From Planctomycetota bacterium (GTDB taxonomy: Bacteria > Planctomycetota > UBA11346): 7,811 bases of DNA. Where the stretch lies: the NCBI GenBank assembly GCA_947440715.1, contig CANETI010000111.1, positions 1 through 7,811 of the forward strand, read 5' to 3'. The notes under the pieces are model-generated. The model saw nothing but the letters and a program-made list of their open reading frames with translations. It had not been told where the DNA came from and searched no databases. Below are positions 1-6,318 of the stretch, in pieces (position 1 is the stretch's first letter; the number at the start of each line of letters is the position of its first letter). The position numbers were made by a program, and so were the translations under genes.

Positions 1-1250
1 ACTTGTTGCTTGCCCGCATCAAGCGCACTGGCTTGTAACGATTTTAATCCGTAATCGGTGAATACCGGGGCATATAAGGTGCCGCCAACTTTTGGTTGCC
101 ACGTGACGGGTTTTCCGCCAAAGGCGTTAATCGCAGAAGCTAATTGCCGCGCGCTATCAGCTGCATCCTTGTTGGGCTGCATGGTGACGTCGCGTAATAA
201 ACAGGTCACCGCGCTGATTTGTTCCCAACCAGTCCAACTGCTGTCGATCAGCAGATCAGTCGTCCCCGTGGTGCCATACGCGGTCATGGCATCACCTGAA
301 ATGGCGGGATCTGATAACGCTTTGATACTGACTTCTTTGGCATTGAGCTGCATGGTGCCAGTTTTACCACCGACGCGATTTACTTTTAATTCCATTGGAC
401 CGCTACCTTTGGTAATGATGTCACCATTTAAAACCATGATTTCGTTTGGTAATAATCGCAGCGCAACATCAGTGCCGATTAAACGAAAGCTGGTAATATC
501 AAATGGCGTGTCGTCTGGCAGGCCAAAAGTCGTGCCAGTGATCGACAAGTCGCGGATAATTATGCGTGGCCAAGCGGTGCCCGGCTGAGGTTGTGGAATA
601 TAACGCACGGCTTTTGGCCAATCGGTTGCCGGTTCAGCCTGTGGCGGGACGGGTTCACCTGGGGGAGTCTTCGGATCGGTCGGATCGGTTGGATCGCTCG
701 ATTCAGGCGCATATTTTTTATACCAGTCGATTAATTGTTTCCCGAGTCCTAACCAATCAATTGGCTTACCTGGTGGATCGTCTGGTGACTGTAAAAATGG
801 AATGCGACCACTCGTCGTGCGGCGGAAAGAACCCGTAAGCCCATCCAGCGTCATTTTGCTGATAACGACATCGCCACTGCTCATGCTTTCAAGCAGAGCG
901 ACGTCAGCGTGCAGGGTATCGGCGACAAAAATACGTTCGGCACCATCAATTTCATTCAGTACTAATTTCGCGCCATTAACCGAGCCACCGAAAAAACTGA
1001 CTGATAATTGGCTGTCCGGTGCGAGTGATAGTCCTTGGTTAGCTAACGACTGCCGTACTTGACCGATGATCCATGGTTCGACGACAAACGGAAACAAGCA
1101 CACGCCAATGATGCTCGTCAGCAGTAAAAAATAGACGGCCGTACGGCGGATGATTCCGGTCGGTTTTGCGCTGGCCGTTTCGACTGGCGCAGCCGCTGAT
1201 AACTCAGCGTTGCCTGGAATTTGAGGGGGAGCTGCCGGCACATCGGTCAT
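1..1250 (-). CDS. Large membrane-anchored AsmA/DUF748-like protein, N-terminal part (runs off left edge)
   Basis: The minus strand is open from an ATG at 1250 to the window edge, giving 416 codons with no stop, so the C-terminus is missing. The first 35 or so residues are Ala/Pro-rich. A single hydrophobic segment follows at about residues 37-57, preceded by IIRR, which predicts a cytoplasmic N-terminus and a large exported domain. The exported part is rich in short beta-like stretches (for example RIIIRDLSITGT at 229-240, and further strands at 251-290). This is the texture of AsmA/DUF748/TamB-like envelope proteins, but I recognise no diagnostic motif. A Pro/Asp linker at about 184-210 contains the repeat DPTDPTDP and separates two strand-rich parts. 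No strong Shine-Dalgarno site precedes the ATG (GAGACCTTT only). The gene lies downstream of the codirectional FHA gene, 128 bp away. The reading frame is certain; the function is a guess. Confidence 0.75.
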   Translation of the reverse strand, partial: MTDVPAAPPQIPGNAELSAAAPVETASAKPTGIIRRTAVYFLLLTSIIGVCLFPFVVEPWIIGQVRQSLANQGLSLAPDSQLSVSFFGGSVNGAKLVLNEIDGAERIFVADTLHADVALLESMSSGDVVISKMTLDGLTGSFRRTTSGRIPFLQSPDDPPGKPIDWLGLGKQLIDWYKKYAPESSDPTDPTDPKTPPGEPVPPQAEPATDWPKAVRYIPQPQPGTAWPRIIIRDLSITGTTFGLPDDTPFDITSFRLIGTDVALRLLPNEIMVLNGDIITKGSGPMELKVNRVGGKTGTMQLNAKEVSIKALSDPAISGDAMTAYGTTGTTDLLIDSSWTGWEQISAVTCLLRDVTMQPNKDAADSARQLASAINAFGGKPVTWQPKVGGTLYAPVFTDYGLKSLQASALDAGKQQ

Positions 1251-1301
1251 AAAGGTCTCAATACTGCTGATGTGTTAAGAGTGTGGTAGTAAAATGATAT
1301 A

Positions 1302-1337
1302 AAAAGAGCTATGTAAAGAGCGATGAAAAGAGTTATG
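1302..1337. repeat. Three imperfect tandem 12-bp repeats
   Basis: The plus strand reads AAAAGAGCTATG, TAAAGAGCGATG, AAAAGAGTTATG at 1302, 1314 and 1326 with no spacing. The core AAAGAG-NN-ATG is shared. They lie 52-87 bp upstream of the AsmA-like start, in the gap behind the FHA gene, where an operator or promoter-proximal element would be expected. They may also be simple-sequence drift. No binding protein can be named. Confidence 0.55.
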
Positions 1338-1353
1338 GGACAGGTAAATAAGC

Positions 1354-1370
1354 ATCGAAAGCGATTCGAT
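1354..1370 (-). terminator. Weak possible terminator hairpin after the FHA gene
   Basis: ATCGAA and TTCGAT form a 6-bp stem around a 5-nt loop, 9 bp past the FHA stop codon. On the minus strand it is followed by GCTTATTT rather than a clean T-run. The stem is short and AT-rich, so this is only a candidate for partial termination between the FHA and AsmA-like genes. Confidence 0.22.
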
Positions 1371-1378
1371 AGTCTTTA

Positions 1379-1897
1379 TTACGCGACCGCATTGCTGTGG
1401 CCGCAACGAGGACAGGCCATCTTGTCACCACGTGAGCGATGGGTGGTGCTCATCCAAGCTTCACAGTCCTTGCAGCGCATTGCTTCGGGTACATCGCTGG
1501 TTGCCGTTGTGGTGGGACCGCTGTCTCCGTCGCCGTCTCCGTCGCCGCCCAAATCTAATTCGTCATCACTAGAGAGGTCGACTGCCGCTTCGGCGTCTTT
1601 CATATCGCCATTGTGGAAGGTCATGCGCGCTCGACCGGTCTTCACGACGGCGCGTTCTTCAAGTTTTAACCGGTCGGTTAATTTGCTGTCGCCGACCCAG
1701 GTTCCGTTCGAACTCCGTAAATCTTCGACAAACCATTCACCGCCTTCATGAATGAAGGCGCAATGTTCGCGCGAGATAGAGGTGTGTTTGATCGGGAGAT
1801 CGCAGTCGGAGGAGCGCCCTAGGACCATGCGATCCTTGCTCAGCGCGCTACGCGTATAGCCTTCGGCGCCCTTGATGCGGATAGTAACAAAGGCCAT
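1379..1897 (-). CDS. FHA domain protein with C-terminal zinc ribbon
   Basis: This 172-residue cytoplasmic protein probably binds phosphothreonine peptides and acts as an adaptor in Ser/Thr-kinase signalling. The FHA domain covers about residues 3-96: GRSSDCDLP with the conserved Gly27-Arg28, the SxxH motif Ser42-Arg-Glu-His45, and SSNGTWVG (62-69) with Asn64-Gly65. These are the standard phosphopeptide-binding positions and all are present. An acidic linker follows (about 98-127) ending in an Asp-Gly repeat. The C-terminal 33 residues hold CxxC pairs at Cys142/Cys145 and Cys162/Cys165, a zinc ribbon. The frame extends upstream to 1987, but I chose the ATG at 1897 because it begins just before the FHA fold and has AAGGGG five to six bases upstream. 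The extra 30 residues look like translated leader. The gene is divergent from panC. The domain calls are firm; the partner and pathway are unknown. Confidence 0.9.
   Translation of the reverse strand: MAFVTIRIKGAEGYTRSALSKDRMVLGRSSDCDLPIKHTSISREHCAFIHEGGEWFVEDLRSSNGTWVGDSKLTDRLKLEERAVVKTGRARMTFHNGDMKDAEAAVDLSSDDELDLGGDGDGDGDSGPTTTATSDVPEAMRCKDCEAWMSTTHRSRGDKMACPRCGHSNAVA
1524..1547. repeat. Two exact 12-bp repeats coding the Asp-Gly tract
   Basis: TCTCCGTCGCCG occurs twice in tandem (1524-1535, 1536-1547) inside the FHA gene. On the minus strand it encodes the alternating Asp-Gly linker between the FHA domain and the zinc ribbon. The repeat is in frame, so gain or loss of a unit would change linker length by four residues without breaking the protein. 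Confidence 0.7.
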
Positions 1898-1951
1898 GGA
1901 GTCCCCTTGGCTTTGAATTACCGAACTTACCGCAGTGTTCAAGCGTAGGTG
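1898..1951. promoter_or_regulatory. Divergent FHA/panC intergenic region
   Basis: These 54 bp separate the two divergent start codons and should contain or overlap both promoters. On the minus strand TTGAAC lies 16 bp upstream of TAATTC, a fair -35 with a poor -10, which would serve the FHA gene. I see no convincing panC promoter on the plus strand. If panC really starts at the internal GTG at 2009, the region grows to 111 bp. Promoter placement is weak; the divergent geometry is certain. Confidence 0.3.
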
Positions 1952-2884
1952 ATGCGCTTTTCCCGACGCGTCGTCACTATCAACCACCCACCGGGCAAGA
2001 TCCTACCTGTGCAACAACTTCTGACGATTGATGACCAACGTGCTTTTTCCAAGGCGGCGACGCTCCAAGGTAAGCGTATTGGCTTTGTCCCCACCATGGG
2101 CGCCCTACATGCTGGCCACATCAGCCTGATTGCCCGCGCCCGCGCCGTCTGTGACGTGGTCGTCGTGTCGATTTTCGTTAATCCGACGCAATTCGACAAT
2201 CCGGAAGACTTCAACGCCTACCCCATCACCTTAGAAGATGACTTAGAGCAATTGCGTGAGGCCGGAGTCGACGCGGTGTTCACGCCAACCAAAGAAGAGT
2301 TGTACCCAAATGGTTATTGCACCTTCGTCGAAATGGTGGGACCACTCACGGATAAATTATGTGGCGTAGCGCGTCCTGGGCATTTTCGCGGCGTGACCAC
2401 CATTGTTAGTAAATTATTTCATATCGTGCAGCCAAATGTTGCGGTGTTCGGTGAAAAAGATTTACAACAAGTGCTCATCATTAGCCGCATGGTCAAAGAT
2501 TTGGATATGCCTATTGAAATCATTATTGGTAAAACAATGCGCGAAGATGATGGCTTAGTGATGTCGAGTCGTAATCGTCGTTTAGATGAAGTCGGACGCG
2601 CGAAGGCATTAGCCTTACCAAGAAGCTTGGAAATGGCGCGGATGTCGTATCAAGGCGGTGAAACCAATGCGATCAAGCTTTGTGAAGAAGTGTATGGCGA
2701 ATTATTATTACAAGACGGTGTCGCCGTGGATTATTGTGATGTTATTAGCCTGAAAGGCTTCACGGAAAAAGAAGTCGCTGACGATAGCTGTTTTATTGCC
2801 GCCGCTGCATTTGTGGATGGCGTACGGTTAATTGATCACGTTCATTTAGCGGGTCCGGAAATTGTGGAATCGTTGGATGATTAA
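1952..2884 (+). CDS. panC: Pantothenate synthetase (pantoate--beta-alanine ligase)
   Basis: PanC condenses pantoate with beta-alanine using ATP, via a pantoyl-adenylate, in the last step of pantothenate (coenzyme A precursor) synthesis in the cytoplasm. Family signatures are all present, numbered from the ATG at 1952: PTMGALHAGH (47-56) carrying the nucleotide-binding HxGH (His53, His56), FVNPTQF (75-81), the pantoate-binding stretch RPGHFRGV (141-148), FGEKDLQQ (166-173) and DDGLVMSSRN (199-208), the KMSKS-like loop. This predicts a complete, active enzyme. From 1952 it has 310 residues, somewhat longer than the usual 280 or so. The first 19 residues do not resemble PanC, and the family normally begins close to VQQLLTIDD, so a GTG start at 2009 (291 residues) is equally plausible; neither start has a good Shine-Dalgarno site. 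No panB or panD is adjacent, so the gene stands outside a pan operon here. Confidence 0.96.
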   Translation: MRFSRRVVTINHPPGKILPVQQLLTIDDQRAFSKAATLQGKRIGFVPTMGALHAGHISLIARARAVCDVVVVSIFVNPTQFDNPEDFNAYPITLEDDLEQLREAGVDAVFTPTKEELYPNGYCTFVEMVGPLTDKLCGVARPGHFRGVTTIVSKLFHIVQPNVAVFGEKDLQQVLIISRMVKDLDMPIEIIIGKTMREDDGLVMSSRNRRLDEVGRAKALALPRSLEMARMSYQGGETNAIKLCEEVYGELLLQDGVAVDYCDVISLKGFTEKEVADDSCFIAAAAFVDGVRLIDHVHLAGPEIVESLDD

Positions 2885-2890
2885 TTTGGG

Positions 2891-2930
2891 GAAGTCCGGA
2901 AGTCCGGAAGTCCGGAAGTCCGGAAGTCTG
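2891..2930 (+). repeat. Left octamer array, five units of GAAGTCCG
   Basis: The units start at 2891, 2899, 2907, 2915 and 2923. The first four are identical and the fifth is GAAGTCTG. The array begins 6 bp after the panC stop codon, so it lies in the panC 3' untranslated region. Confidence 0.95.
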
Positions 2931-2952
2931 GGATGCAGGGATCTTTGTGATT

Positions 2953-2972
2953 GTCTAACGTCGACGTTAGAC
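2953..2972. repeat. Perfect 20-bp palindrome in the element centre
   Basis: GTCTAACGTC is followed directly by its reverse complement GACGTTAGAC. As RNA it would fold as an 8-bp stem with a UCGA loop. As DNA it is a plausible dimeric protein-binding site or cruciform centre. The flanking bases (T2952, G2973) do not extend the symmetry. Confidence 0.95.
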
Positions 2973-3002
2973 GTCGGTCGCACATTAATTATTAGCCAAC
3001 GA

Positions 3003-3042
3003 GACTTCCGGACTTCCGGACTTCCGGACTTCCGGACTTCCG
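3003..3042 (-). repeat. Right octamer array, five units of GACTTCCG (inverted)
   Basis: The units start at 3003, 3011, 3019, 3027 and 3035, and all five are identical. They are the left-array octamer in reverse orientation. The array ends 12 bp before the helicase ATG and therefore occupies the place where a promoter and ribosome-binding site would be expected. Confidence 0.95.
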
Positions 3043-3054
3043 GACGCTGCAATC

Positions 3055-5355
3055 ATGACCGTTGACGTTTACGCAGATATGAACGAGCACCAACGCCAAG
3101 CGATTTCCACGATCGATGGTCCGTTGTTGGTTATTGCCGGTGCAGGATCAGGTAAAACGCGGGTTATCACCCATCGTATCGCCAATATTATTCAACACGG
3201 CGTGCGCGCAGACCGCATTTTGGCGATTACGTTCACCAATAAAGCAGCCGGTGAAATGAAAGAGCGGGTCGAGCGTTTAATTCACGTGAAAACACCGTGG
3301 ATTACCACCTTTCATAGTGCCGGACTGCGCTTGTTGAAATTGGAAATGGCGCACACGGGTTTTCAACATCCCTTCACGGTTATGGATGAAGACGACAAAA
3401 AGCGTTTATCGAAACGGATTTGCAAAGAGCTAAAAATTGATCCCAAAATGATTGATCCGAAGAAGCTGACGTGGCGCATTAGTCAGTGGAAAAATCAACT
3501 CATCGATATTCCAAAGTTTCAGCCCAATGATGATCTCGACGCCTGGGCGATCAAATACAACGATATGTATGCCGCGATTTGTTTAGAGGAATGCTTAGTC
3601 GATTTCGATGACTTATTGGTGATGCCTGTACGTCTATTTGAAAAGCATGAAGACATTCGCCGCAAATACGTCGAACGCTTTCCCTATATTTTGATCGACG
3701 AATTCCAAGATACCAATCAGGTGCAGTATCGGTTCATCCGTTTGTTATCTGATCACGGCAATATCTGTGCGACCGGTGATCCCGACCAAGCCATTTACGG
3801 TTGGCGTGGTGCGGATATCGAAAATATTTTAAATTTCGAACGTGATTTCGCCAACTGTAAAACGGTGCTATTGGAAGAAAACTATCGCTCAACGCAGATT
3901 ATTTTGCGCGCCGCCCAGGGGGTCGTCTCCAATAATACCAAGCGTAAAGACAAAACGATTCGTACGGCAAATCCAGAAGGCAAAGCCTTACAATTATTGG
4001 CGGTCGATGATGAAATGGATGAGAGCTTAGCGGTCGCCGCCGCAATTTACCGAATGAATCAACAGGGCCGCAGGCTGGCAGATATGGCGGTATTTTATCG
4101 TACCAACGCCCAGTCGCGAGTATTGGAAGACGGCCTGCGTCGACGCGGCATTACCTATCGCATCGTTGGCGGTACCCGGTTTTATGATCGCCGTGAAGTC
4201 AAAGATGTTTTGGCGTATTTAAAGCTTTTAGTTAATCCACGTGATCGGTTAAGTTTAGAACGCATTTCTAATATTCCGAAACGTGGTTTAGGCGAGGCAA
4301 CCCTCGAATTATTTTTTCAATTGTCAGAAGATATGGCGAAGCCGTTCAGTGAAATCTTAGAACAAGACGATTTACTTGATCGCGTAGCGGTTGGACGCTC
4401 GGCCAAAGCCATGAAAGATCTCTCGCGCACTTGGCGAATGATTCGTAAATTACCATTGGGAAGTCCCGAAGCATGCGTCACCGGGGTTATTGAATTAACC
4501 AATATTGAAACGCATTACCGCGCCACCGAAGAACCCGGCGAAGCGCAAGAACGCGTCGCCAACGTACGTGAAATGATTACGGCAGCGCAGCAATATCATG
4601 AATCACATCCAGAAGGCGGCTTACCTGGGTTTTTAGAGTTAGTCGCATTGGTTACCGATGCCGACATGGCGGACAAAAATGAGCATGGTGTTGATCAGGT
4701 CACGCTGATGACGCTCCATGCGGCAAAGGGTTTAGAATTTCCCTACGTCTTTATCACCGGCTGCGAACAAGGTGTATTTCCACTTGAGCGCCAAGGACAG
4801 ATTTCCGATTTAGAAGAAGAACGTCGATTAATGTATGTCGGAATTACCCGAGCGAAGGAAGAATTATACCTCTCACGCGCACGTTGTCGCATGCAGTATG
4901 GACAAACCTTTAGAAATGAACCAAGTCAGTTCCTTGGCGAAATACCAACCGATTGTTTTGAATCCCGCGACGCCACCGGACGCCGCGCTCTACCAGAAGG
5001 TGAGAACATACGCGGAACCGCGATTGAAAATCGCGAACGTGAAGCTGGTGCCACCACGGCAAAATTAGTCGGCAAAGCCGCGCTCGACGCAGCAATCGCC
5101 ATGGGCATCACCACCGGATTAGACGTCAAGGGTGCCAATCGCCGCGAGAAAAAGGCCTATTACGACGCCCCCGAAGTAAAAAGCGACGATCCCTACATCC
5201 CAGGTGACCGCATTATCCACAGCATCTTTGGTCACGGCACCGTCGCCGCGATGAAGGGCTCCAGCGAGAAACGTAGTATTCTGATTGAATTTGATGCGCA
5301 TGGGCCAAAAGAATTACAGATGTCATTCGCCGCGTCGAAATTATCAATTGAATAG
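3055..5355 (+). CDS. pcrA: ATP-dependent 3'-5' DNA helicase, PcrA/UvrD/Rep family
   Basis: This is a full-length (766 residues) superfamily 1A helicase that unwinds DNA in repair and replication-fork maintenance. All helicase motifs are visible: Q-motif region HQRQAI (12-17), Walker A AGAGSGKT (28-35), motif Ia ITFTNKAAGEM (58-68), Ib TTFHSAG (84-90), motif II LIDEFQDT (213-220), motif III GDPDQAIYGWRGAD (241-254), motif IV EENYRST (274-280), motif V TLMTLHAAKGLEF (550-562) and motif VI MYVGITRAK (593-601). The tail at about 717-766 (GDRIIHSIFGHGTV onward) is the Tudor-like C-terminal domain typical of PcrA/UvrD, which binds RNA polymerase in studied members, and it favours PcrA/UvrD over Rep. 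The ATG at 3055 has no Shine-Dalgarno site; an ATG at 3079, right before the Q-motif, is an alternative start. The octamer inverted repeat ends just upstream. The gene is convergent with the PDZ gene, 27 bp away. Confidence 0.96.
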   Translation: MTVDVYADMNEHQRQAISTIDGPLLVIAGAGSGKTRVITHRIANIIQHGVRADRILAITFTNKAAGEMKERVERLIHVKTPWITTFHSAGLRLLKLEMAHTGFQHPFTVMDEDDKKRLSKRICKELKIDPKMIDPKKLTWRISQWKNQLIDIPKFQPNDDLDAWAIKYNDMYAAICLEECLVDFDDLLVMPVRLFEKHEDIRRKYVERFPYILIDEFQDTNQVQYRFIRLLSDHGNICATGDPDQAIYGWRGADIENILNFERDFANCKTVLLEENYRSTQIILRAAQGVVSNNTKRKDKTIRTANPEGKALQLLAVDDEMDESLAVAAAIYRMNQQGRRLADMAVFYRTNAQSRVLEDGLRRRGITYRIVGGTRFYDRREVKDVLAYLKLLVNPRDRLSLERISNIPKRGLGEATLELFFQLSEDMAKPFSEILEQDDLLDRVAVGRSAKAMKDLSRTWRMIRKLPLGSPEACVTGVIELTNIETHYRATEEPGEAQERVANVREMITAAQQYHESHPEGGLPGFLELVALVTDADMADKNEHGVDQVTLMTLHAAKGLEFPYVFITGCEQGVFPLERQGQISDLEEERRLMYVGITRAKEELYLSRARCRMQYGQTFRNEPSQFLGEIPTDCFESRDATGRRALPEGENIRGTAIENREREAGATTAKLVGKAALDAAIAMGITTGLDVKGANRREKKAYYDAPEVKSDDPYIPGDRIIHSIFGHGTVAAMKGSSEKRSILIEFDAHGPKELQMSFAASKLSIE

Positions 5356-5362
5356 TAGCGAG

Positions 5363-5393
5363 CCGTTTTACAAAAGCGATTTTCACAAAACGG
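5363..5393. terminator. Possible bidirectional terminator between convergent genes
   Basis: CCGTTTT (5363-5369) pairs with AAAACGG (5387-5393), and the inner AAAA/TTTT tracts may add pairing. It lies 8 bp after the helicase stop and overlaps the last codons of the convergent PDZ gene. The T-rich left arm and A-rich right arm are not classical U-tracts after a GC stem, so support is modest. Confidence 0.35.
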
Positions 5394-6027
5394 ACGAATC
5401 AATCACATAAATAAAACGCCAAGCTCCGTTAAATTGTATCAACGTTAATCGCTGAGCAGAAAAATCGTCGCCGTGCGATTCTTTGTTCAGGGACTCGGCT
5501 TGTTCTTTATTTTTTAATTCATTTTTTAGATCTTTAACTTGATCGCGTAATTCATCGAGCGCCTGCTGTTGTTCTTGCAGACGTTGTTCTTGCTCGGCGC
5601 GATAGCGCGCGTCTTCTACTAATTTAAGATCCTGGCGAGTTTTCCCTGGCCCCATGCCGCCAAAATTACCATTAAGTTCTAAATCTTCGCCATTTCGCCG
5701 GATGACGGCGGATACCGGATCACCTTCGAGATTGCGGGTAATTTCTTTTCTCAAATCTAAACCGTTGGTAATCGGCGCACCATTTATCGCCAGAATCACG
5801 TCTCCCTCTTGGAGGCCCATCGATGCGGCTGCACTATCAGCAAATACATTAGTAACTTCGACCCCTTGGTGAGCATCAAGACGATTATCATCAATCGTAT
5901 TGGGACGCGGTGGAATGTGATGAACGCCTAAATAGGCGACGTCCGAATTCGGTGCGGTGCTGGGATCGCTTGATGAGATAGGGAGGACAAGGGCCAAAAG
6001 CGCGAGGACGTAGTAAGTTTTTCGCAT
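5383..6027 (-). CDS. Small exported PDZ-domain protein with coiled coil
   Basis: This 214-residue protein begins with a Sec-type signal: Arg2-Lys3, then a hydrophobic core at about 5-17 and a small-residue region (ISSS, 17-20). No lipobox cysteine is present. A PDZ domain spans about residues 31-120, with the carboxylate-binding loop YLGV (32-35) and the diagnostic GLQEGDVILAINGAPI (71-86), as in HtrA and RseP PDZ domains. A charged, Gln/Glu/Lys-rich coiled coil follows at about 131-184. The C-terminus is a short strand-like segment (192-214). There is no protease domain, so it probably acts as an envelope adaptor that binds protein C-termini and oligomerises through the coil. No strong Shine-Dalgarno site precedes the ATG. 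The last codons overlap the terminator candidate shared with the helicase gene. The target is unknown. Confidence 0.88.
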   Translation of the reverse strand: MRKTYYVLALLALVLPISSSDPSTAPNSDVAYLGVHHIPPRPNTIDDNRLDAHQGVEVTNVFADSAAASMGLQEGDVILAINGAPITNGLDLRKEITRNLEGDPVSAVIRRNGEDLELNGNFGGMGPGKTRQDLKLVEDARYRAEQEQRLQEQQQALDELRDQVKDLKNELKNKEQAESLNKESHGDDFSAQRLTLIQFNGAWRFIYVIDSSVL

Positions 6028-6112
6028 GCTTATTACTAGCCGTATTTGCTGCTGCGGCCAGTGTTAGATGGAAGGCATTCAGAGGGGGCGGAGTAGGCAG
6101 AAAAAAACGCGA

Positions 6113-6118
6113 ATTATA
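6113..6118 (-). promoter_or_regulatory. Candidate -10 box for the PDZ gene
   Basis: The minus strand reads TATAAT exactly, about 85 nt upstream of the PDZ start at 6027. No good -35 hexamer is found 16-18 bp further upstream, so this rests on the -10 match and its position alone. Confidence 0.35.
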
Positions 6119-6180
6119 TGGCAATTACATCATTTTAATGGTCGTGCGAACGCCAACGTGCCAAGATAACAGAGGTCATT

Positions 6181-6218
6181 GCTAATGGGTTAGCTAATGG
6201 AATAGCGAGGCTAAATGG
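6181..6218 (+). repeat. Three short direct repeats GCTAA(A)TGG
   Basis: GCTAATGG lies at 6181 and 6193, and GCTAAATGG at 6210. The spacing is 12 and 17 bp. They precede the candidate promoter of the Hpt gene by about 70 bp, so an activator site is possible, but the repeats are short and could be chance. Confidence 0.35.
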
Positions 6219-6288
6219 CCTATCGTCACATCGAATTGGATTTCCATCCGCCAAATGCTTGCCTTGCGAACGAAGATAAAAGTCGCGC

Positions 6289-6318
6289 TTGCGCATTTTA
6301 TGAATTTAGTGGTAAGAT
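6289..6318 (+). promoter_or_regulatory. Candidate sigma-70-type promoter for the Hpt/CheA-like operon
   Basis: TTGCGC (6289-6294) and TAAGAT (6313-6318) are separated by 18 bp. Transcription would begin about 6 bases before the ATG at 6331, giving a nearly leaderless message. This agrees with the lack of a Shine-Dalgarno site in front of that gene. Confidence 0.35.

Larger units (their letters stand above)
2890..3041. repeat. Symmetric intergenic element: 40-bp inverted repeat around a 20-bp palindrome
   Basis: The arms at 2890-2929 and 3002-3041 are perfect reverse complements over 40 bp, separated by a 72-bp loop. Each arm is built from five 8-bp units. The loop contains a separate perfect palindrome (2953-2972). 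The centre of the arms (2965.5) and of the palindrome (2962.5) differ by only 3 bp, so the element is almost concentric. It fills nearly all of the 170 bp between panC (stop at 2884) and the helicase ATG (3055). Open frames across it on both strands encode only Gly-Ser-Pro-Glu-Val-Arg-Lys-Ser repeats, as 8-bp units read in triplets must, and are not genes. It resembles REP/BIME-type or other non-autonomous intergenic repeats in architecture; I see no terminal target duplication. Its family is unknown. Confidence 0.92.

Noticed and set aside
58..1062. Plus-strand open frames at 58-588, 566-838 and 802-1062
   Set aside because: They are shadows of the continuous minus-strand AsmA-like frame, overlap each other and show no domain character.
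1323..1751. Plus-strand frame of 142 codons
   Set aside because: It is antisense to the well-supported FHA/zinc-ribbon gene, and its Ser/Pro-rich tract is the complement of the Asp-Gly codons.
1939..2214. Minus-strand frame opposite the panC N-terminus
   Set aside because: It lies antisense to conserved PanC motifs and has no recognisable features.
2890..3041. CRISPR array
   Set aside because: The repeats are 8 bp with no spacers, inverted between the arms, and no cas genes are present.
2890..3041. Insertion sequence or transposon
   Set aside because: There is no transposase, no target-site duplication that I can see, and the length is only about 150 bp. A non-autonomous mobile element remains possible.
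2846..3065. Overlapping open frames on both strands across the octamer arrays
   Set aside because: They translate only the 8-bp repeat (Gly-Ser-Pro-Glu-Val-Arg-Lys-Ser) and overlap panC or the helicase start. Any 8-bp repeat without stops gives such frames.
4455..4475. GGAAGTCC-like octamer inside the helicase gene
   Set aside because: It is a single occurrence in coding sequence without tandem copies, best explained by chance.
6068..6169. 33-codon plus-strand frame in the PDZ/Hpt gap
   Set aside because: It is short and basic with no ribosome-binding site or conserved features, and it overlaps the likely PDZ promoter.
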